Shown: positions 35,116-47,000 of the stretch, in pieces
Position numbering within the stretch: position 1 is the stretch's first letter
Layout of the letters: every line of letters begins with the position of its first letter
Translations under genes and position numbers: made by a program
NCBI GenBank assembly: GCA_023634235.1
Contig: JAMKCF010000009.1
Location: forward strand, 496,001-560,000
Direction: 5' to 3'
DNA length: 64,000 nt
Source: Pisaster brevispinus
Lineage: Eukaryota > Echinodermata > Asteroidea > Forcipulatida > Asteriidae
Notes under the pieces: model-generated
Seen by the model: the letters and a program-made list of their open reading frames with translations, nothing else
What the model was told of the DNA's origin: nothing
Database searches by the model: none

Positions 35116-35903
35116 TTCTAATTAATATTTAATATTCATAATATTCATAATGTGATTAGTTACCTACAGTGTCTATAAGCTCCTTTGGCAAGTTATGTTT
35201 TAGTCAAACTGAGAAGCTATAGTATTTAATAGTCTGCCGTCTTCATTATAAATTCAAATATTTATAGACCTGCTGAGAACTGAAATACTCCATAAGGACA
35301 TCAGTGAGTGTTGTCAAAACTGCAAGCCTAACTTCACCGAATTTGTGTATGATTTTTTTAAAGCCACACTCCAACTGCAGCCGCAGTAGGCCCTTGTTCC
35401 TTCGTGTGGTTATTATTTTTTTACCGATCCCCGGAGGGTTTTAAAGGGGCGTACACAATACTTTTAAAAAAACTTCTCTAAATTCTTTTGAAAGAAATTT
35501 GCAATTGGGAATTGGGGAGCGTACATAATCTTGTCCACGCGAGAGTGGGGTGACGAGATTTTGACTGAAACAAAGTGTAAAAGTTTAATTATTTTAGGTA
35601 GGGATTAAACATGATTTTGTTATCATAATGTCCAGGACGGGGAAGGGCAGTCTCTCTACGGTCAACAGCAAGGGGATGTACTTTCTTTGTAACGACAGTG
35701 GGACCTTGGGTGGGGCCTAAAAAGGCTTTGGTCAAACCTATAGTCATTATTAATTAGACGCCTACTACGAAAAAGAATGTTATACAAAGATGTTAATGTT
35801 ATTAGATTAGGTTCGTTTTTGTTAAAAGCGAACCAATACTTTTATTTTATTTTATTGTAAAAATAATGATTTATGTTCTCTGCACCAACCAACAAAAAAA
35901 CAC

Positions 35904-35919
35904 AGCGCCCTCTTGCGGC
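35904..35919 (-). promoter_or_regulatory. CTCF-like motif, unit 3
   Basis: Minus strand GCCGCAAGAGGGCGCT, one base different from units 1 and 2, in the matching position. Confidence 0.3.
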
Positions 35920-37350
35920 TAAGCATGGACGCGCTTCTATCACGATATATGACTTACAGGCAGGTACAAGCGCGAATTCGTTTGCAAATCTAGAGTCTTT
36001 CAATTAAATGTTGGACAGATGTCAGAAACGCATTTTGGGCCTACGGTTACAAATGTTGCATGTGAAAAAAAGAAGAAGGAACAAAAAGAGGAATGTAGAA
36101 TTATCTCTGAACAAAAAAAAATGTTAAAATTTATTTAAAAGAACAGGAGCAAATTTTGTACATGGAGTTTTATTGTTAACATAAACTGAATCATTTTCCT
36201 TGGTAATAGATGTTGGCCTTCGGCCCACAGTATTGTACATGCAGTTATTTTTAACGCAATATTAATAAACATGGAATCCGGTTAAAGAAACATAAATTAA
36301 CAATGTCGAATTGGTGTTCAGTATTCAATCTGTCCCACAGTCTCTATATTGTCTAACTGGAAAATCACAAACAGGAAAACACATAGTTTCAATAATTTGT
36401 TTCAAAATCACCTTCTTTTAAATTGAAAAGAGAACAAAGTTACTCTCAAAGAAAAAAGCAGGTCAATGTAGGTCAATATAGCCCTTCATATACCGCGGTA
36501 CATCCAGCCTTAGTTACACCCTCAATTAAATCCAGATAACCAAAATGAGGCCGATTTTTCTTGTAGACAAAATTAATGATCTCACCCCACTGTATAACAA
36601 TTCTGTAATTGATTGGGAGGGATCAGCAGGGGAGGGGCGATGATGATGAAGGTGGGAGGAATAACGTCCACCTGGCTCTCGTGGTTTTTCCTCATGTCGT
36701 TGGAGAGGATTTCCCGCAGGTCAGAGGTTATGATAATTTCACACAGTTGTCCTTAAATATCCAACAACATCATAAGTAATACAGTTTTCTGGGTCTAAAC
36801 AATGAATCAGTAAACATCGGCCCTGTTACCGTGAACATGAAACACGCACAGTATGTTACAATAATAATATGTGCTCATAACAAGTCGTCTGAACCGATGG
36901 TAGGCTCCCAAGTTCCACCGCTCTGGACCACTACATAAATTTTTAATATAAATTATTTACCCCTATAATCATGTGACCGAAATTTTTATGGAATACCATT
37001 GTTACCAAACGATAGTTGTTGCGAACAGCTGTCACCCACACACATAGACCTAATATGCAAATTACGCTGGATTTCTGACGGCGGGGATTTCCCCGGATGA
37101 TAAATAAGCTACGTCATTTTGTACGGTTGGTCCCACGTCGTACTTACCGTTGAAGTTGCAGTCTACCAACGAAGGCAAGCCGTTGTTATTTAAATCAAGC
37201 GGCCGAGGTTATGGTTTTGCATACACGGCCATAATATGAATAATATTATGATTTCATTTTGGCATAGCTCTTTCATGCACAAAATACCGTCCGAGGAAGG
37301 AATCATTTTCTTGTAGATCCAAGTCTTTTAGAGAAGAATAACCGTACAAC
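35920..37350 (+). other. Conserved upstream flank of family gene 3
   Basis: Aligned with the other two units. GATAAATAAGCTACGTCA is present at about 37100, and the leader to the ATG is identical or nearly so. Confidence 0.4.
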
Positions 37351-38673
37351 ATGGCTTATATCATCGAATCTGTTGAAGAGCTAGAACAGCTTACTTCTGC
37401 TGCCAGTGGAGCGAGTTTCGACCAGCAGCTTTCACAAGAAGTTGAAGAGTGCCTACTCAACAGAGCACTATGTAGGCTCATGGTGATACGCGTGAATAGC
37501 AGGCCAAAGACTAGAGCAAGCCTTCAGAATACTTTGGGGCCGTGCACAGCAGTTGTGCCATACGCCAACCCGCTGAATGTTCTCGCCGAGGTTAATGAAC
37601 AGTTAGAATCAACCGAACATGCGGCTCCGTCGGTGAGAATACCATATGCCAAGAAACGGGTGTTCGTCGAGTTGAAAAAGCTGGAGGAGGCACATCAAGA
37701 ATATCTCAAGAAGAATAAGTGTACTTGGGCTCCCTGGCGAAGTAAAATTGATGAAATTGCTTCGGAAAAAGTTGTAAGTTGGCTTCAAAATGATCCAGAA
37801 GGAACCGAAGAGACCTTGATCAGTGACTTGATTGAAAAGTGTGGATTATTGGTAACAACTGATGGACGAAACAAATATTTTGAAAAAATGTATACAGTGT
37901 CCCCGTCCCGGGTCCTCACTATGAACATGAAACGTTTAAAGCACAGACGAACCGAAGTCTCAAAAGAAGCCACGGTCAGTATTGGCTTAGGACTGCCTAA
38001 GCCTGATGCCGTCAACTTGGACAAAAAGACAACAACTGTGTTCTCAATCGGAGTGCTCACCGGCGAGAATGAAATAGAAAAGACAATCAAAGTGACACCA
38101 GAAGGAGTTACCGGCATCAAAGAGTTGACCAATGAACCCCCAGTATTTGAAACTGGTATCTTGAAGAGGAATAAAAGGTTACGTGCGGTCGGCAAATGCA
38201 AAGGGTTCTCTGAAGTCTTGACAAATCGCTTGACTTACACAGCACTGGACCGCAACGCCATACTGATACCTGCATCGGTAACTGAAAAGGCACAGATGCA
38301 TTACAGAGTGGCCGAATGGGTCGCCTCTTTAGAGACCACTGAAAGAACATACACCATGCTCGAGCTGCAGCAGGGGTTGATCAACTGCTGTGTCAGTAAA
38401 GTAAAGCGTCTTGCTCCGTCTACAATCATCGACTTACTGAAGAAGGAAGGTTACATTGACATTGATGATGTGCAGTCGGTCACTTATAACCTACCGACAG
38501 ACCGGCATGAGATACCCAATACATGGCAAGATGACACAGTAAAAGCGGCCGTAGATCGCTGTAAGTGCTCTGGCCTATTGAGGAAAGCTTTCCCTAGACC
38601 GAATAAGGCTGACAGGGAGACGAGAGAAGCCGAACTTGATGCACTGATGGCGATATTTGGTGGCTTGCTATAA
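37351..38673 (+). CDS. Novel family, tandem copy 3, intact (440 aa)
   Basis: Single exon from ATG at 37351, with the same layout as copy 2: RPKTRASLQN, PYAKKRVFVELKK, half module with VVSWLQNDPEGTEE, SPSRVL...KRLKHRR, FSIGVLTGENE...TPEGVTGI, full module from HYRVAEWV to SVTYNLP, and CKCSGLLRKAF. Differences from copy 2 are scattered substitutions, an extra Ala near residue 18, a two-residue gap in the EPPV region, and a different last dozen residues (ALMAIFGGLL). No stop or frameshift. With copy 2 it is the best evidence that the tandem form is still under constraint. Function unknown. The AATAAA of copies 1 and 2 is TATAAA here; AATAAA runs lie near 39410. Confidence 0.8.
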   Translation: MAYIIESVEELEQLTSAASGASFDQQLSQEVEECLLNRALCRLMVIRVNSRPKTRASLQNTLGPCTAVVPYANPLNVLAEVNEQLESTEHAAPSVRIPYAKKRVFVELKKLEEAHQEYLKKNKCTWAPWRSKIDEIASEKVVSWLQNDPEGTEETLISDLIEKCGLLVTTDGRNKYFEKMYTVSPSRVLTMNMKRLKHRRTEVSKEATVSIGLGLPKPDAVNLDKKTTTVFSIGVLTGENEIEKTIKVTPEGVTGIKELTNEPPVFETGILKRNKRLRAVGKCKGFSEVLTNRLTYTALDRNAILIPASVTEKAQMHYRVAEWVASLETTERTYTMLELQQGLINCCVSKVKRLAPSTIIDLLKKEGYIDIDDVQSVTYNLPTDRHEIPNTWQDDTVKAAVDRCKCSGLLRKAFPRPNKADRETREAELDALMAIFGGLL

Positions 38674-40518
38674 AACTGTAGGTCTTATTATGCAGAGTGA
38701 TCGCATTATAGTTCAGTTTAAGACCGAATTGGATGACTTGGTTATTTCGCTAAACACTTTTTAAGTGCGTCACATCAATATTGATTTACGGTCAGCGGTC
38801 AATGTTTCAACAAATTGTATTTTACTTTACAGTGAGTTAGAACCAAATGAACAAATCAAGGGATTGGGGTGGTAATGCTCAAAGGATGCCATGGAAAGTC
38901 CATCAATGCTGAAGATGAAGCTAAAAATAGGGGGCTTGTCTGGCCAATTTAAACTGTTTTAGTTTGCATTTGCATTCTAGGTTTTTAAATGAGGCATCTT
39001 TTCAGCGCCAATTGGTGCCATTTATAGTACAATATTAGCGTGGTGGTTAAAAAGAAAAGAAAAAAAGATATAGTATTAAAGATTGAGTAATATACAACAT
39101 AAAAGCCTGTGATTTTTAATTGTTAAAGGTCAAGAGATAAACTGGGAGGAGGGGGAATCCCTGGTGCCTCCTGTTTCAGGTCATATGGGTGCAAATGGAG
39201 AGTTTATTATCTAATAATTTAGCAAAACAGGTGTTGTGTTTATACAACTGACTCCTGGAATTTTAGTTGTTGCCTCTAGTATTACATAGATTTGACAACT
39301 ATGTTCTTGGATTTGGGACACTTATAAAAACAACTTCTGAAACATGAAAATATTGAGCTCAAACTCAAGTGGATTTTCGATGACTGTTGTTGTTTTGGGG
39401 GTTTGTTTTTAATAAAATAAAAATTTGCCATAGTTCAATATCTATCCGAGCATCTGTGTGCCATAAACGTCGCCTTTCAATAGCAGTTTGATTGGATCTA
39501 ACAAAAAAAATTGTAAAAATTGTAAAAACCGTTTGCTTTGTACAGATTTTCTGTAACATAAACTTTGATGATGTATTGTAGACACATAATTTGAGTAGAT
39601 TTTCGTTGCATGTTTTGTTTTTGCTTTAATTAAAAGTTGTATTGTTCAATATCTGACCATCTACATGGCGTTCAGTAACAATCGCTTATATCAAGTTTTA
39701 GTCGCTTAATTCTAATAATTCAATTAGATCAGTTAGCGTGTTTAAAGTTCCATTGATAGCTTCAACGATTTGAGGTGGAAAAGGGAGATGGTTGTTATTA
39801 GTAGTTGTAGTAGTAGGATATTTCTTGTAATGAAACCAATTATGCTTGCAAAGAAAGTTGCCTCAATCTAAATTTTAAACAAATTGCTTGCTATATATGT
39901 GAGCCGGAAACACTAGTTATGAGATGTAATGTCAGTTAATGTCAATGTTTGTGTTTACGAAATTATTTGGTACTCGATATGGGGCATGGTGGCACCCCCC
40001 CCCCCATTATGTCTTCAATCATGCTTGCAAACAAAATTGCCTCAAACTAAATTTTTAACAAATTGCTTACTATATATGAACTGGAAACACCGGTTATGAG
40101 ATGTTCAGTCGCTTGTTTCAATTTTTAGTCGCTTAATTATTTAATAATAATTCAATTAGACCATTTAGCCTGTTTAGGCAGATGGTTGTTATTGTAGTGC
40201 TATAGTATACTTCTGGTAATGAAACCAATATATGCCTGCAAACAAAGTTGACTCAAACTAAATTGTAAACAAATTGCTTACTATACATGTATGTGAACTG
40301 GAAACACCAGTTATGAGATGTATTTTGTAAGTTAATGTCAATGTTTGTGTCACGAAATGTATCAATATCTTGGCATTTAGGCCTATAGCTCACATTTTTA
40401 ATAACAGGTATTGTTTTTGCTTTAATTAAAAGTTGTAGGCCTATTGTTCACTATCTGACCATCTACATGGCTATCAGTAACAGTCGCACATATCAATTTT
40501 TAGTCGCTGAATTATTTA
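38674..40518 (+). other. 3' flank of family gene 3, ~350-bp subrepeats
   Basis: It matches the flank of copy 2 to about 39600. Degenerate subrepeat copies then follow (about 39610-39960, 40018-40410 and onward), with the words listed for 33118-33818. No gene. Confidence 0.45.
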
Positions 40519-40838
40519 TCAAGTAATAAACCACAAGGGAAACTGACTGGGTAATTTTTTTTATTAATTTGGCTTTGAACAAAGAGGAATTGACTGGAGC
40601 AGGACTTGAACCAACGACCTCCGGATTAACATACCGGCGCTCTACCAACTGAGCTATCCAGCCCTATGTTGGCGGTCTCCCTATTAGTCAATATTTTTGT
40701 TCGGGGTGCCAGTCAGAAGCCATTCAACCGCTAACTGCCGTGTAGCCAGGGATCACACCCAAGTTTTTATACGATACAACCTGGGAAGCGGCAGCCACGG
40801 TATCACCTTAAGGGGATGCGACGTTTTAAATAATAAAT
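40519..40838 (-). mobile_element. tRNA-derived SINE-like element
   Basis: The minus strand carries a 73-nt tRNA-like core at 40663-40591: GGCTGGATAGCTCAGTTGG (A box), an anticodon loop ATGTTAA that would give GTT (Asn), and GGTTCAAGTCC (B box). The acceptor stem pairs with one G-T; the anticodon and T stems each have a mismatch. A leader CAATAGGGAGACCGCC-like word and an AACAAAGCC tail adjoin it. The same core and leader occur at 63062-63170, so it is a repeat family rather than a lone tRNA gene. The outer limits are approximate. Confidence 0.6.
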
Positions 40839-40946
40839 ATCAAGTTATAAACCACAAGGGAAACTGACTGGGTAATTTTTTTTATTAATTTGGGTTTGAA
40901 CAAAGAAAAATTGACTGGAGCGTGACTTGAACCAATGACCTCCAGA
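40839..40946 (-). mobile_element. Partial second SINE copy (tail side)
   Basis: It repeats 40519-40625 with few changes (ACCACAAGGGAAACTGACTG, then TTGAACAAAGAAAAATTGAC) and stops inside the B box region, so it is a 108-bp direct repeat flanking the full copy. Confidence 0.65.
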
Positions 40947-41994
40947 AATATACTCCTTAATTATTTAATAATAATTCAATCAGATCATTTAGCCTGTTTA
41001 AAGTTCCATTGATAGCTTGAACGATTTGAATTGGAAACGGGAGATGGTTCTTAGTAGTTGTGGAAACCAATTATGCCCGCAAACAAAGTTGCCTCAAACT
41101 AAATTGTAAACAAATTGCTTACTGTATAGACGTGAACCGGAAACACTGGTTAGTGTCAGTTAATGTCAATGTTTGTGTTCACCAAATCAATCAATATCTC
41201 GGCATATAGCTCATTAAACAGGTATTTAAAAGAATAAAGCGCATCAGTAGTGATTTATTTTGTAAATCTTGTGCTTGATGAGTTACGCGCCATGTTATTG
41301 GTTTCATTCGGTCTCTACTGTCCCATACAAAGATAATACACAGCGCTCCAAACCGAAATATTTTGTGGGTGGGGCGGGGGGGGGGGGGGTGATCTCATGC
41401 TTTGATAATTGGGGTTCAAAGACTATGACCTGTCGCGGGACCCCTATTTCTTTTGTTCTAAACAATACAATGGTACCAGAAATATTTAAGATCTGGAAAT
41501 TTGTTTATGCGAACAATATTTCCACCTCCCCTCAACCCACTAGATTACCCCCCCCCCCACCAATCCCCATAGAAAATATGTCACCCAATCAGTTATAATG
41601 CCATGGATTGAGAGCATTCGCTTGTAAAAAAAGTGCTCTAAAAAAAACCTCCCAAGTTCAAACAGAATTGACCCGAATTCCGAATCCTAGGGGGCGTGGC
41701 CCGGAAAGTGGTTAAAAAAAAAAGGATTTGAACTCGGATTCTTCGTCAGTTTCACCCATGTCGGAGTCATTTGTACATATAATAGATTCTGGGTCATATT
41801 TACCCAGGAATGATTCAGGCCCACCGAACTGAGGCTACATATCACCTCGTTCTCATACAGATTGCGCACCGCGGGTCAATATTTATCAGCAGTTTAATAG
41901 CTAGGCAACAATACAATATTAAAGGCATTATTTAGGAGAAATTACGCGGCTCTCCATGTTTACGCTGTAAAACAACAACTTGGCACAAAACACG
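40947..41994. other. Intergenic, between unit 3 and family gene 4
   Basis: A last subrepeat fragment (about 40960-41215), then G- and C-runs at 41376-41390 and 41550-41560. The leader of gene 4 lies at about 41880-41994. No other gene. Confidence 0.35.
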
Positions 41995-43680
41995 ATGACT
42001 GACATACCGGCAAAGGTTGAAGAGTGTCTGCTCAACAAGTCACTATGTATGCTCTTGTCGATGGGTCCCAAAAACCGCCCCAAAACAAGATCACGGCTTC
42101 AGAATGCTCTGGGGCCATGTACAGCAGTTGTGCCGTACGCCAACCCACTCGATATGCTTGCTGCTGCAAACAAATTATCAACCCAACCGGCTCCTACGGT
42201 GAACATTCCCCATGCTAAGAAACGGGTGTACGTGGACTTGAAGAAATTGAAGGAGGAGTTTGACAAACAGACTAAGGGAATTCAGATGCAGGTAGCACCA
42301 TACGGTAGTGAACCAGACAAGAACATCGTGAATGATGCCATAGCTTGGTTGCGCAGTGAGCCAGAAGGTACCAAGGAGTTGCTGATCAATGAAGTTCTGC
42401 AGAGGTGCAAGAAATTGGTAGGCACATATAGTCCCGTCGATGTGTTGAAACATCTCAAAAAGACTGAGAATGTGACAGTTGATGACTGTGGGAATGTGTC
42501 CTACAATTTCCCCACATGTGGTAAGACATTGGCTGACTATATCCATTATTTTAGGCACAGTAAAGACCGCTGTTCTGCTTCATCTGAGTCGGACGCTAGC
42601 TCTGGCCAAACCACTCCGGAGTCAAGTACTCTGTCACACACCAGTGCTTTGGTACTGTACCATCTTCATGAGCTATGTTCTGACGACAGGCCTTCAACAG
42701 AATCTGAGCTACTTCGAGTCATGGTCTCGGTTTGTAAGACTTTTTTCACTGTTCCACCTTCTCGACTTTTAGGAATGAACACAGGACGTATCAAGCACCG
42801 GCAAATCAAACCAATATCAGAGGAGAAAGTCTCAAAGAAAAAGAAAACCCTTAAATCTGTGGAGCAGAAAACATCCAAGGTGGAGACTGGATCAGACACA
42901 AGGAAAGCCGAATTGCACGAGAAACCGAAAATGAAAATAGTATTCGCAATCGGAGTGTTACCAGGAGAGAATAGCATACAAGAGCAAATCTCCATCACTC
43001 CAGAAGGTCTAACTGGTATCAAAGTGTGCAGGAAAGATTCATCTGCTCAACAAGCACGACCAATATCCGTTAAGATCCCTAATGAAAAGATATTTGCTAT
43101 CAGCCAATGTAAAGAGCTCACTGCATACCTTAAGGGTCGCCTCACTGTCGCTGCACGTAGCAACAGTGCTATTCTTATCGCTGCAAATGAGGAAGAAAAG
43201 AAGGCTGTAATTTCCAAGGTAGTTAACTGGATTGGCTTGTATCAAAGCCAATGCTCTGGTATGGCTGCAACAGAAGTTGCTGTGGCCAAGCTACAGAAGG
43301 AGCTGATCAACATCTGCGTGGGTAAAGTACGCCGCCTTACCACCTCGACTATCACCGACATGCAGCAAAAGGCGGGTTTCATCACTGTTGATGACGAGCA
43401 GTCTGTGAGGTATCATCTACCAGCAAATCGAGACAAGATATCTTCATGGCAGCAGAAAACAATCAAAGCAGCCATAGATGCCTGTTGTTGCTCAAACATG
43501 CTGAGGACGGCTTTCCGCAAGAAGAAGAAAGTTGGCAGGAAAAAGAAAAAGACAGGGTTTGTGAAAAAGAGGAAAGTCACTCCCCAAATTCCAAGTTCCT
43601 CCGCGTCGGAATCCGATTCTTTTTTGATGGACCTGATGATTATTATATTGATGATGAAAGTGACGATGACGATGATTTAA
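41995..43680 (+). CDS. Novel family, long member 4 (561 aa)
   Basis: Single exon. The first in-frame ATG is at 41995; the open frame extends upstream without another ATG. Parts in order: RPKTRSRLQNAL (28-39) and VVPYANPL; HAKKRVYVDLKK (73-84); a complete first module (111-173) from IVNDAIAWL to VSYNFP; a serine-rich linker and a cryptic third repeat (about 217-247); FTVPPSRLL (251-259) and a lysine-rich stretch (279-320, likely nuclear signal); FAIGVLPGEN...TPEGLTGI (317-342); a complete second module (405-476) from VISKVVNWI to VRYHLP; CCCSNMLRTAF (497-507); a second basic cluster (509-529). The last 19 residues are odd and hydrophobic, while the next frame gives an acidic tail to 43733, which suggests a one-base slip in the T run at 43620-43625. 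Function unknown. AATAAA at 43991-43996. Confidence 0.8.
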   Translation: MTDIPAKVEECLLNKSLCMLLSMGPKNRPKTRSRLQNALGPCTAVVPYANPLDMLAAANKLSTQPAPTVNIPHAKKRVYVDLKKLKEEFDKQTKGIQMQVAPYGSEPDKNIVNDAIAWLRSEPEGTKELLINEVLQRCKKLVGTYSPVDVLKHLKKTENVTVDDCGNVSYNFPTCGKTLADYIHYFRHSKDRCSASSESDASSGQTTPESSTLSHTSALVLYHLHELCSDDRPSTESELLRVMVSVCKTFFTVPPSRLLGMNTGRIKHRQIKPISEEKVSKKKKTLKSVEQKTSKVETGSDTRKAELHEKPKMKIVFAIGVLPGENSIQEQISITPEGLTGIKVCRKDSSAQQARPISVKIPNEKIFAISQCKELTAYLKGRLTVAARSNSAILIAANEEEKKAVISKVVNWIGLYQSQCSGMAATEVAVAKLQKELINICVGKVRRLTTSTITDMQQKAGFITVDDEQSVRYHLPANRDKISSWQQKTIKAAIDACCCSNMLRTAFRKKKKVGRKKKKTGFVKKRKVTPQIPSSSASESDSFLMDLMIIILMMKVTMTMI

Positions 43681-44152
43681 ATGTTTGTGATTATCTTTAT
43701 GGGTGTGTGGACGACTATGATGATTTTTACTAGACTTGCTCAAAGTCCCTCTGATGCAACACAATTGCCTCAACTTGTCCTGAGATGTACTGTACAGCAT
43801 TGAAGACTGAAATCAAGTTGTTTTCTGTTGTAAACCGCAATATCTCTGCAACGGATTGTAGTTAATTGAAATATATCATCAAATTAGTTTAGTTAGTACT
43901 CGATGATGTCAAATTGATCATCTGGTTAGGCTGATTATTTTGCACCGAGGAGAGTGTAATTGATTAATCATCAGTAATGTTCCCAATTGCAATAAATATT
44001 GCCTACTATTGATTGATAAGTAAAATTAAAGCTCTCTTTTTCATTTTTCACCAAAGCATCCATCATCAGTTATTTTTCATCAACAATTGTAATTTTGGTT
44101 GTTTAGTATTTATCATTAAAAAGGGGAAAAATCTGACAGTACTTTTGTGTAT

Positions 44153-44325
44153 CCAGGCCCAATTTCACAGAGCTACTTGAGCACAAAAAGTAGCTAAAGC
44201 ACAACAAAAAATGTGCTTACCAGAATAAGGTTACCAGCCAAAATACGCGATGACTGGTATCCTGCCCATTTTTACTTAGCAGGAAATTCTTTGTGCTTAA
44301 GCAGTTCTATGAAATTGGACCCTGG
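44153..44325. mobile_element. 173-bp MITE, CCAGGCCCAATTTCA ends
   Basis: The left end CCAGGCCCAATTTCACAGAGC pairs with the right end TTCTATGAAATTGGACCCTGG. The interior has CAGAATAAGGTTACCAGCC. A second copy lies at 62985-63342. No ORF. Confidence 0.75.
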
Positions 44326-47000
44326 ACAGAGTCATCAAATAGCTGTAAACATACTTCATCACAAGCTCAATGTGAACCTAGTCAACTGTTCACAACATTG
44401 GGGTTGTGGTTGCTTGGTGTCCATCAATTTGAATTTAGAATTATAATTTCATACGAAAGACCTGGCCTGGAACTTCAGTAATGTCTGAATGTAGTAGTAA
44501 AGCAAGTCCAATTTCCCTTACGTTGACAAAGTTATTAGAAAATCAGTCTGTTGTTGGGTGGGAAGAAGGCCAAGGGGGGGGGGGCAATAGAAGGGTACAG
44601 TACAAGGTATATGTGTACACTAATATTGTGAAATTCCAGGCCACAAAAGTTTGGCTCACTGATGAAAAGGAGAGTGATGTATAGAAAAATAAAGAGGTTT
44701 GTATACTTTTTTTAGCACAAGCATGTACATAATAATAGCCAATAGCTTTACTGGTTGTATCTTACCAACGGAGTACCTTGAATTTTAGAAAAGAAAAAAA
44801 ACAAAACTTTTAAACCAGTTATTGTATATTTATCAGACCATACCAGCAAGGAATTCAAAGATGAGAGCTTCTTGATTTTGAACTAGTTTATTGGTAAACA
44901 TTTAAACCCGTTGCGTATCACTAGTTCACAACCACATTATGAAAATGCTGTAATATTAGTTACATGTATTCATATAAATGATTCACAATATGTATTGATA
45001 TTAAGTGAATTTTAGTTTTAATATTTGAAAGATAATATTTAATATTTGAAAGTAATCTGATTTAAGGGCATGTTACATGAATTTGACCACAAGGTTGTTT
45101 GAATTAAGTCCATCAATTTACAAGCCTTATACTTCCTTGATTTAAGGGCAATTTTTATTATTATTTTTTTACAATTGATTTTATTTTATTTTAAAGCTTA
45201 ATAAAAAAAACCATTTGTATAGTAAAGGGCACCTCTACAAGGGAATTTAAGTTTTCAATTGAACATTTCAAAGGAGCACCAAGGAAATGGCTAGGGGTAT
45301 GGGGGTAGTTTCCTCCGTTAAGTTCCTGAATAAGCCATTACCATTGTTGCCATTTTTCTTAATAATTTTTTTTTATCAACCCTACCTGACAAGTAGGGGC
45401 CTAATGCTTAGAGAATATATAAAACAAAAATAAAAAGATTGTTTTTAGCCTTTGAGAAAGACTCTGCTAAGCTCTAATTTTCTGACCACTAAATAATGAC
45501 ATACATGTGGGGTCCTTTTGGTTGGTGAGCAGTTAGCAACAGCTAGTTCCATTTTCTCAAACAAAATAAAAGACTAACAAACAATTTGAACAGCTTGATA
45601 CTGTACACCAATGTCTCGAGAAATAATTCTACAGTATATATGAAATATTGTCATACAAAGATTGTACCAGAAAACTCGGTTCTTATTTATTGAGACATGC
45701 ATACAGGGGGTGTAAATGCACTCTTCCAAACATAAACATGTATCATGCTTTTTTAAGGCGTTTGAAATCTTGATTCTTCATCATAGGCAACAGCTTTTTA
45801 GTTTTTATTCACATTTACAGCAGCAGTAAAATTTTAGGGGGCACAAGGGGGTGCACTATTTATTTCTTTATTTTTAAAATTCTTTTTATTAATTTTTTTT
45901 TGGGGTTTTGCGCCACTGAAATATAGATAACTGCATCCTACTTGTTGGTGTTGTTGTTGGTGACTTTAGCTTAGAGAAAAATATGAACTGTTTATACAAA
46001 GTATTAGAGTATGTACGTAGAAAACTAATTAAGCCACAGTAAATTTTCATCACTGAAAAAGTCTGTCAGGCAAAATTACAATTACATCAGTCACTTAACA
46101 CAAATGGACAACTACAAAAAATGGCAATAAGAATGTACAAGTAAATTGTCCAAGTTCTTTGGAAACTTGAAGCTAAACTAACATCTCTTGATTTCAATTA
46201 TTGTGATAAATAGCATTCACTGTTTACTTTAAAGCAAATGTGTTCATTGTAGTGAATAAATTTACATAATAAAATTAGTGTGAATAAATTTACTGTGTAA
46301 TGTTTGCTAAAATCTTGTTGACTGACTGTATCTTTTCAATAATTTTGTAGACAAGTCAAAACAACATCTTGAAGGTGTTGGTCTTGTCTTATTTTCCCCG
46401 AGTAATTCAGTGCATCAAATTACTACATTTGACCATTGATCTGCAGGTGGCTCCAAACAATTTGCAAAGCTGGCCTAGTGCAGAATAATTTGTATCATCA
46501 AATGCTCAAGTAAATGCAGTTCAAGACCAGGTGAAATTTAAGAATTGTATGCACTTGTAGACATATCAGGGAGCACATTACAAGACTGCACCTTGAAATA
46601 AAATGGAGTGGATTTGTTTTAAAAGTTTGTGTCTTAAATGACTAGAACTTAATCTTAAAATGTGAAAACAATTGGGTCAATGTGCATTTAGACAAATTGG
46701 CTTTTTGGCTTTTAGTTTGGGGTTCATAATTGAAGTTTAAAAAAACAAATATTTTAATAGACTTTTTAGGGATCATAGCCTTTTTAGATTTCTCACTGTT
46801 GTTGCAAATATTTCATTATTTTATTTATTTTTGTTGTGTGTTTGTTTATTTTATTTTATTTAATTTATTTATTTATTTTTCCTCATTTTTATTTATTTAT
46901 TTCTATTTATTATTATTATTATTTGTTAAAATTATTTTTTAAGGGGGCAATTGGGGGTGGGGGAGAGAAAAGGAAGAGGTTTGGAATTTCATTCTAAGCA
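44326..47000. other. Intergenic AT-rich DNA, no gene seen
   Basis: Long T-rich and TTTA-rich tracts (46830-46935) lie just 3' of the minus-strand gene and contain several TTTATT strings that could serve it as AATAAA on the other strand. Nothing else is recognised. Confidence 0.4.

Larger units (their letters stand above)
34209..41215 (+). repeat. Tandem segmental unit 3 (~7 kb, right end approximate)
   Basis: Same start string and order as units 1 and 2, with family gene 3 at 37351-38673. It lacks the 0.8-kb and 172-bp insertions of unit 2 and the foldback element of unit 1, so it gives empty sites for all three. Its right end dissolves into repeated 3' flank near 41.2 kb. Confidence 0.8.

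Noticed and set aside
40591..40663. Functional tRNA-Asn gene
   Set aside because: Stem mismatches, and the same core with its leader recurs at 63098 inside a repeat, so it is a SINE head.
41980..41994. Upstream TTG start for family member 4
   Set aside because: Non-ATG; the first ATG in frame is at 41995. The same applies to the GTG at 48788 for member 5.
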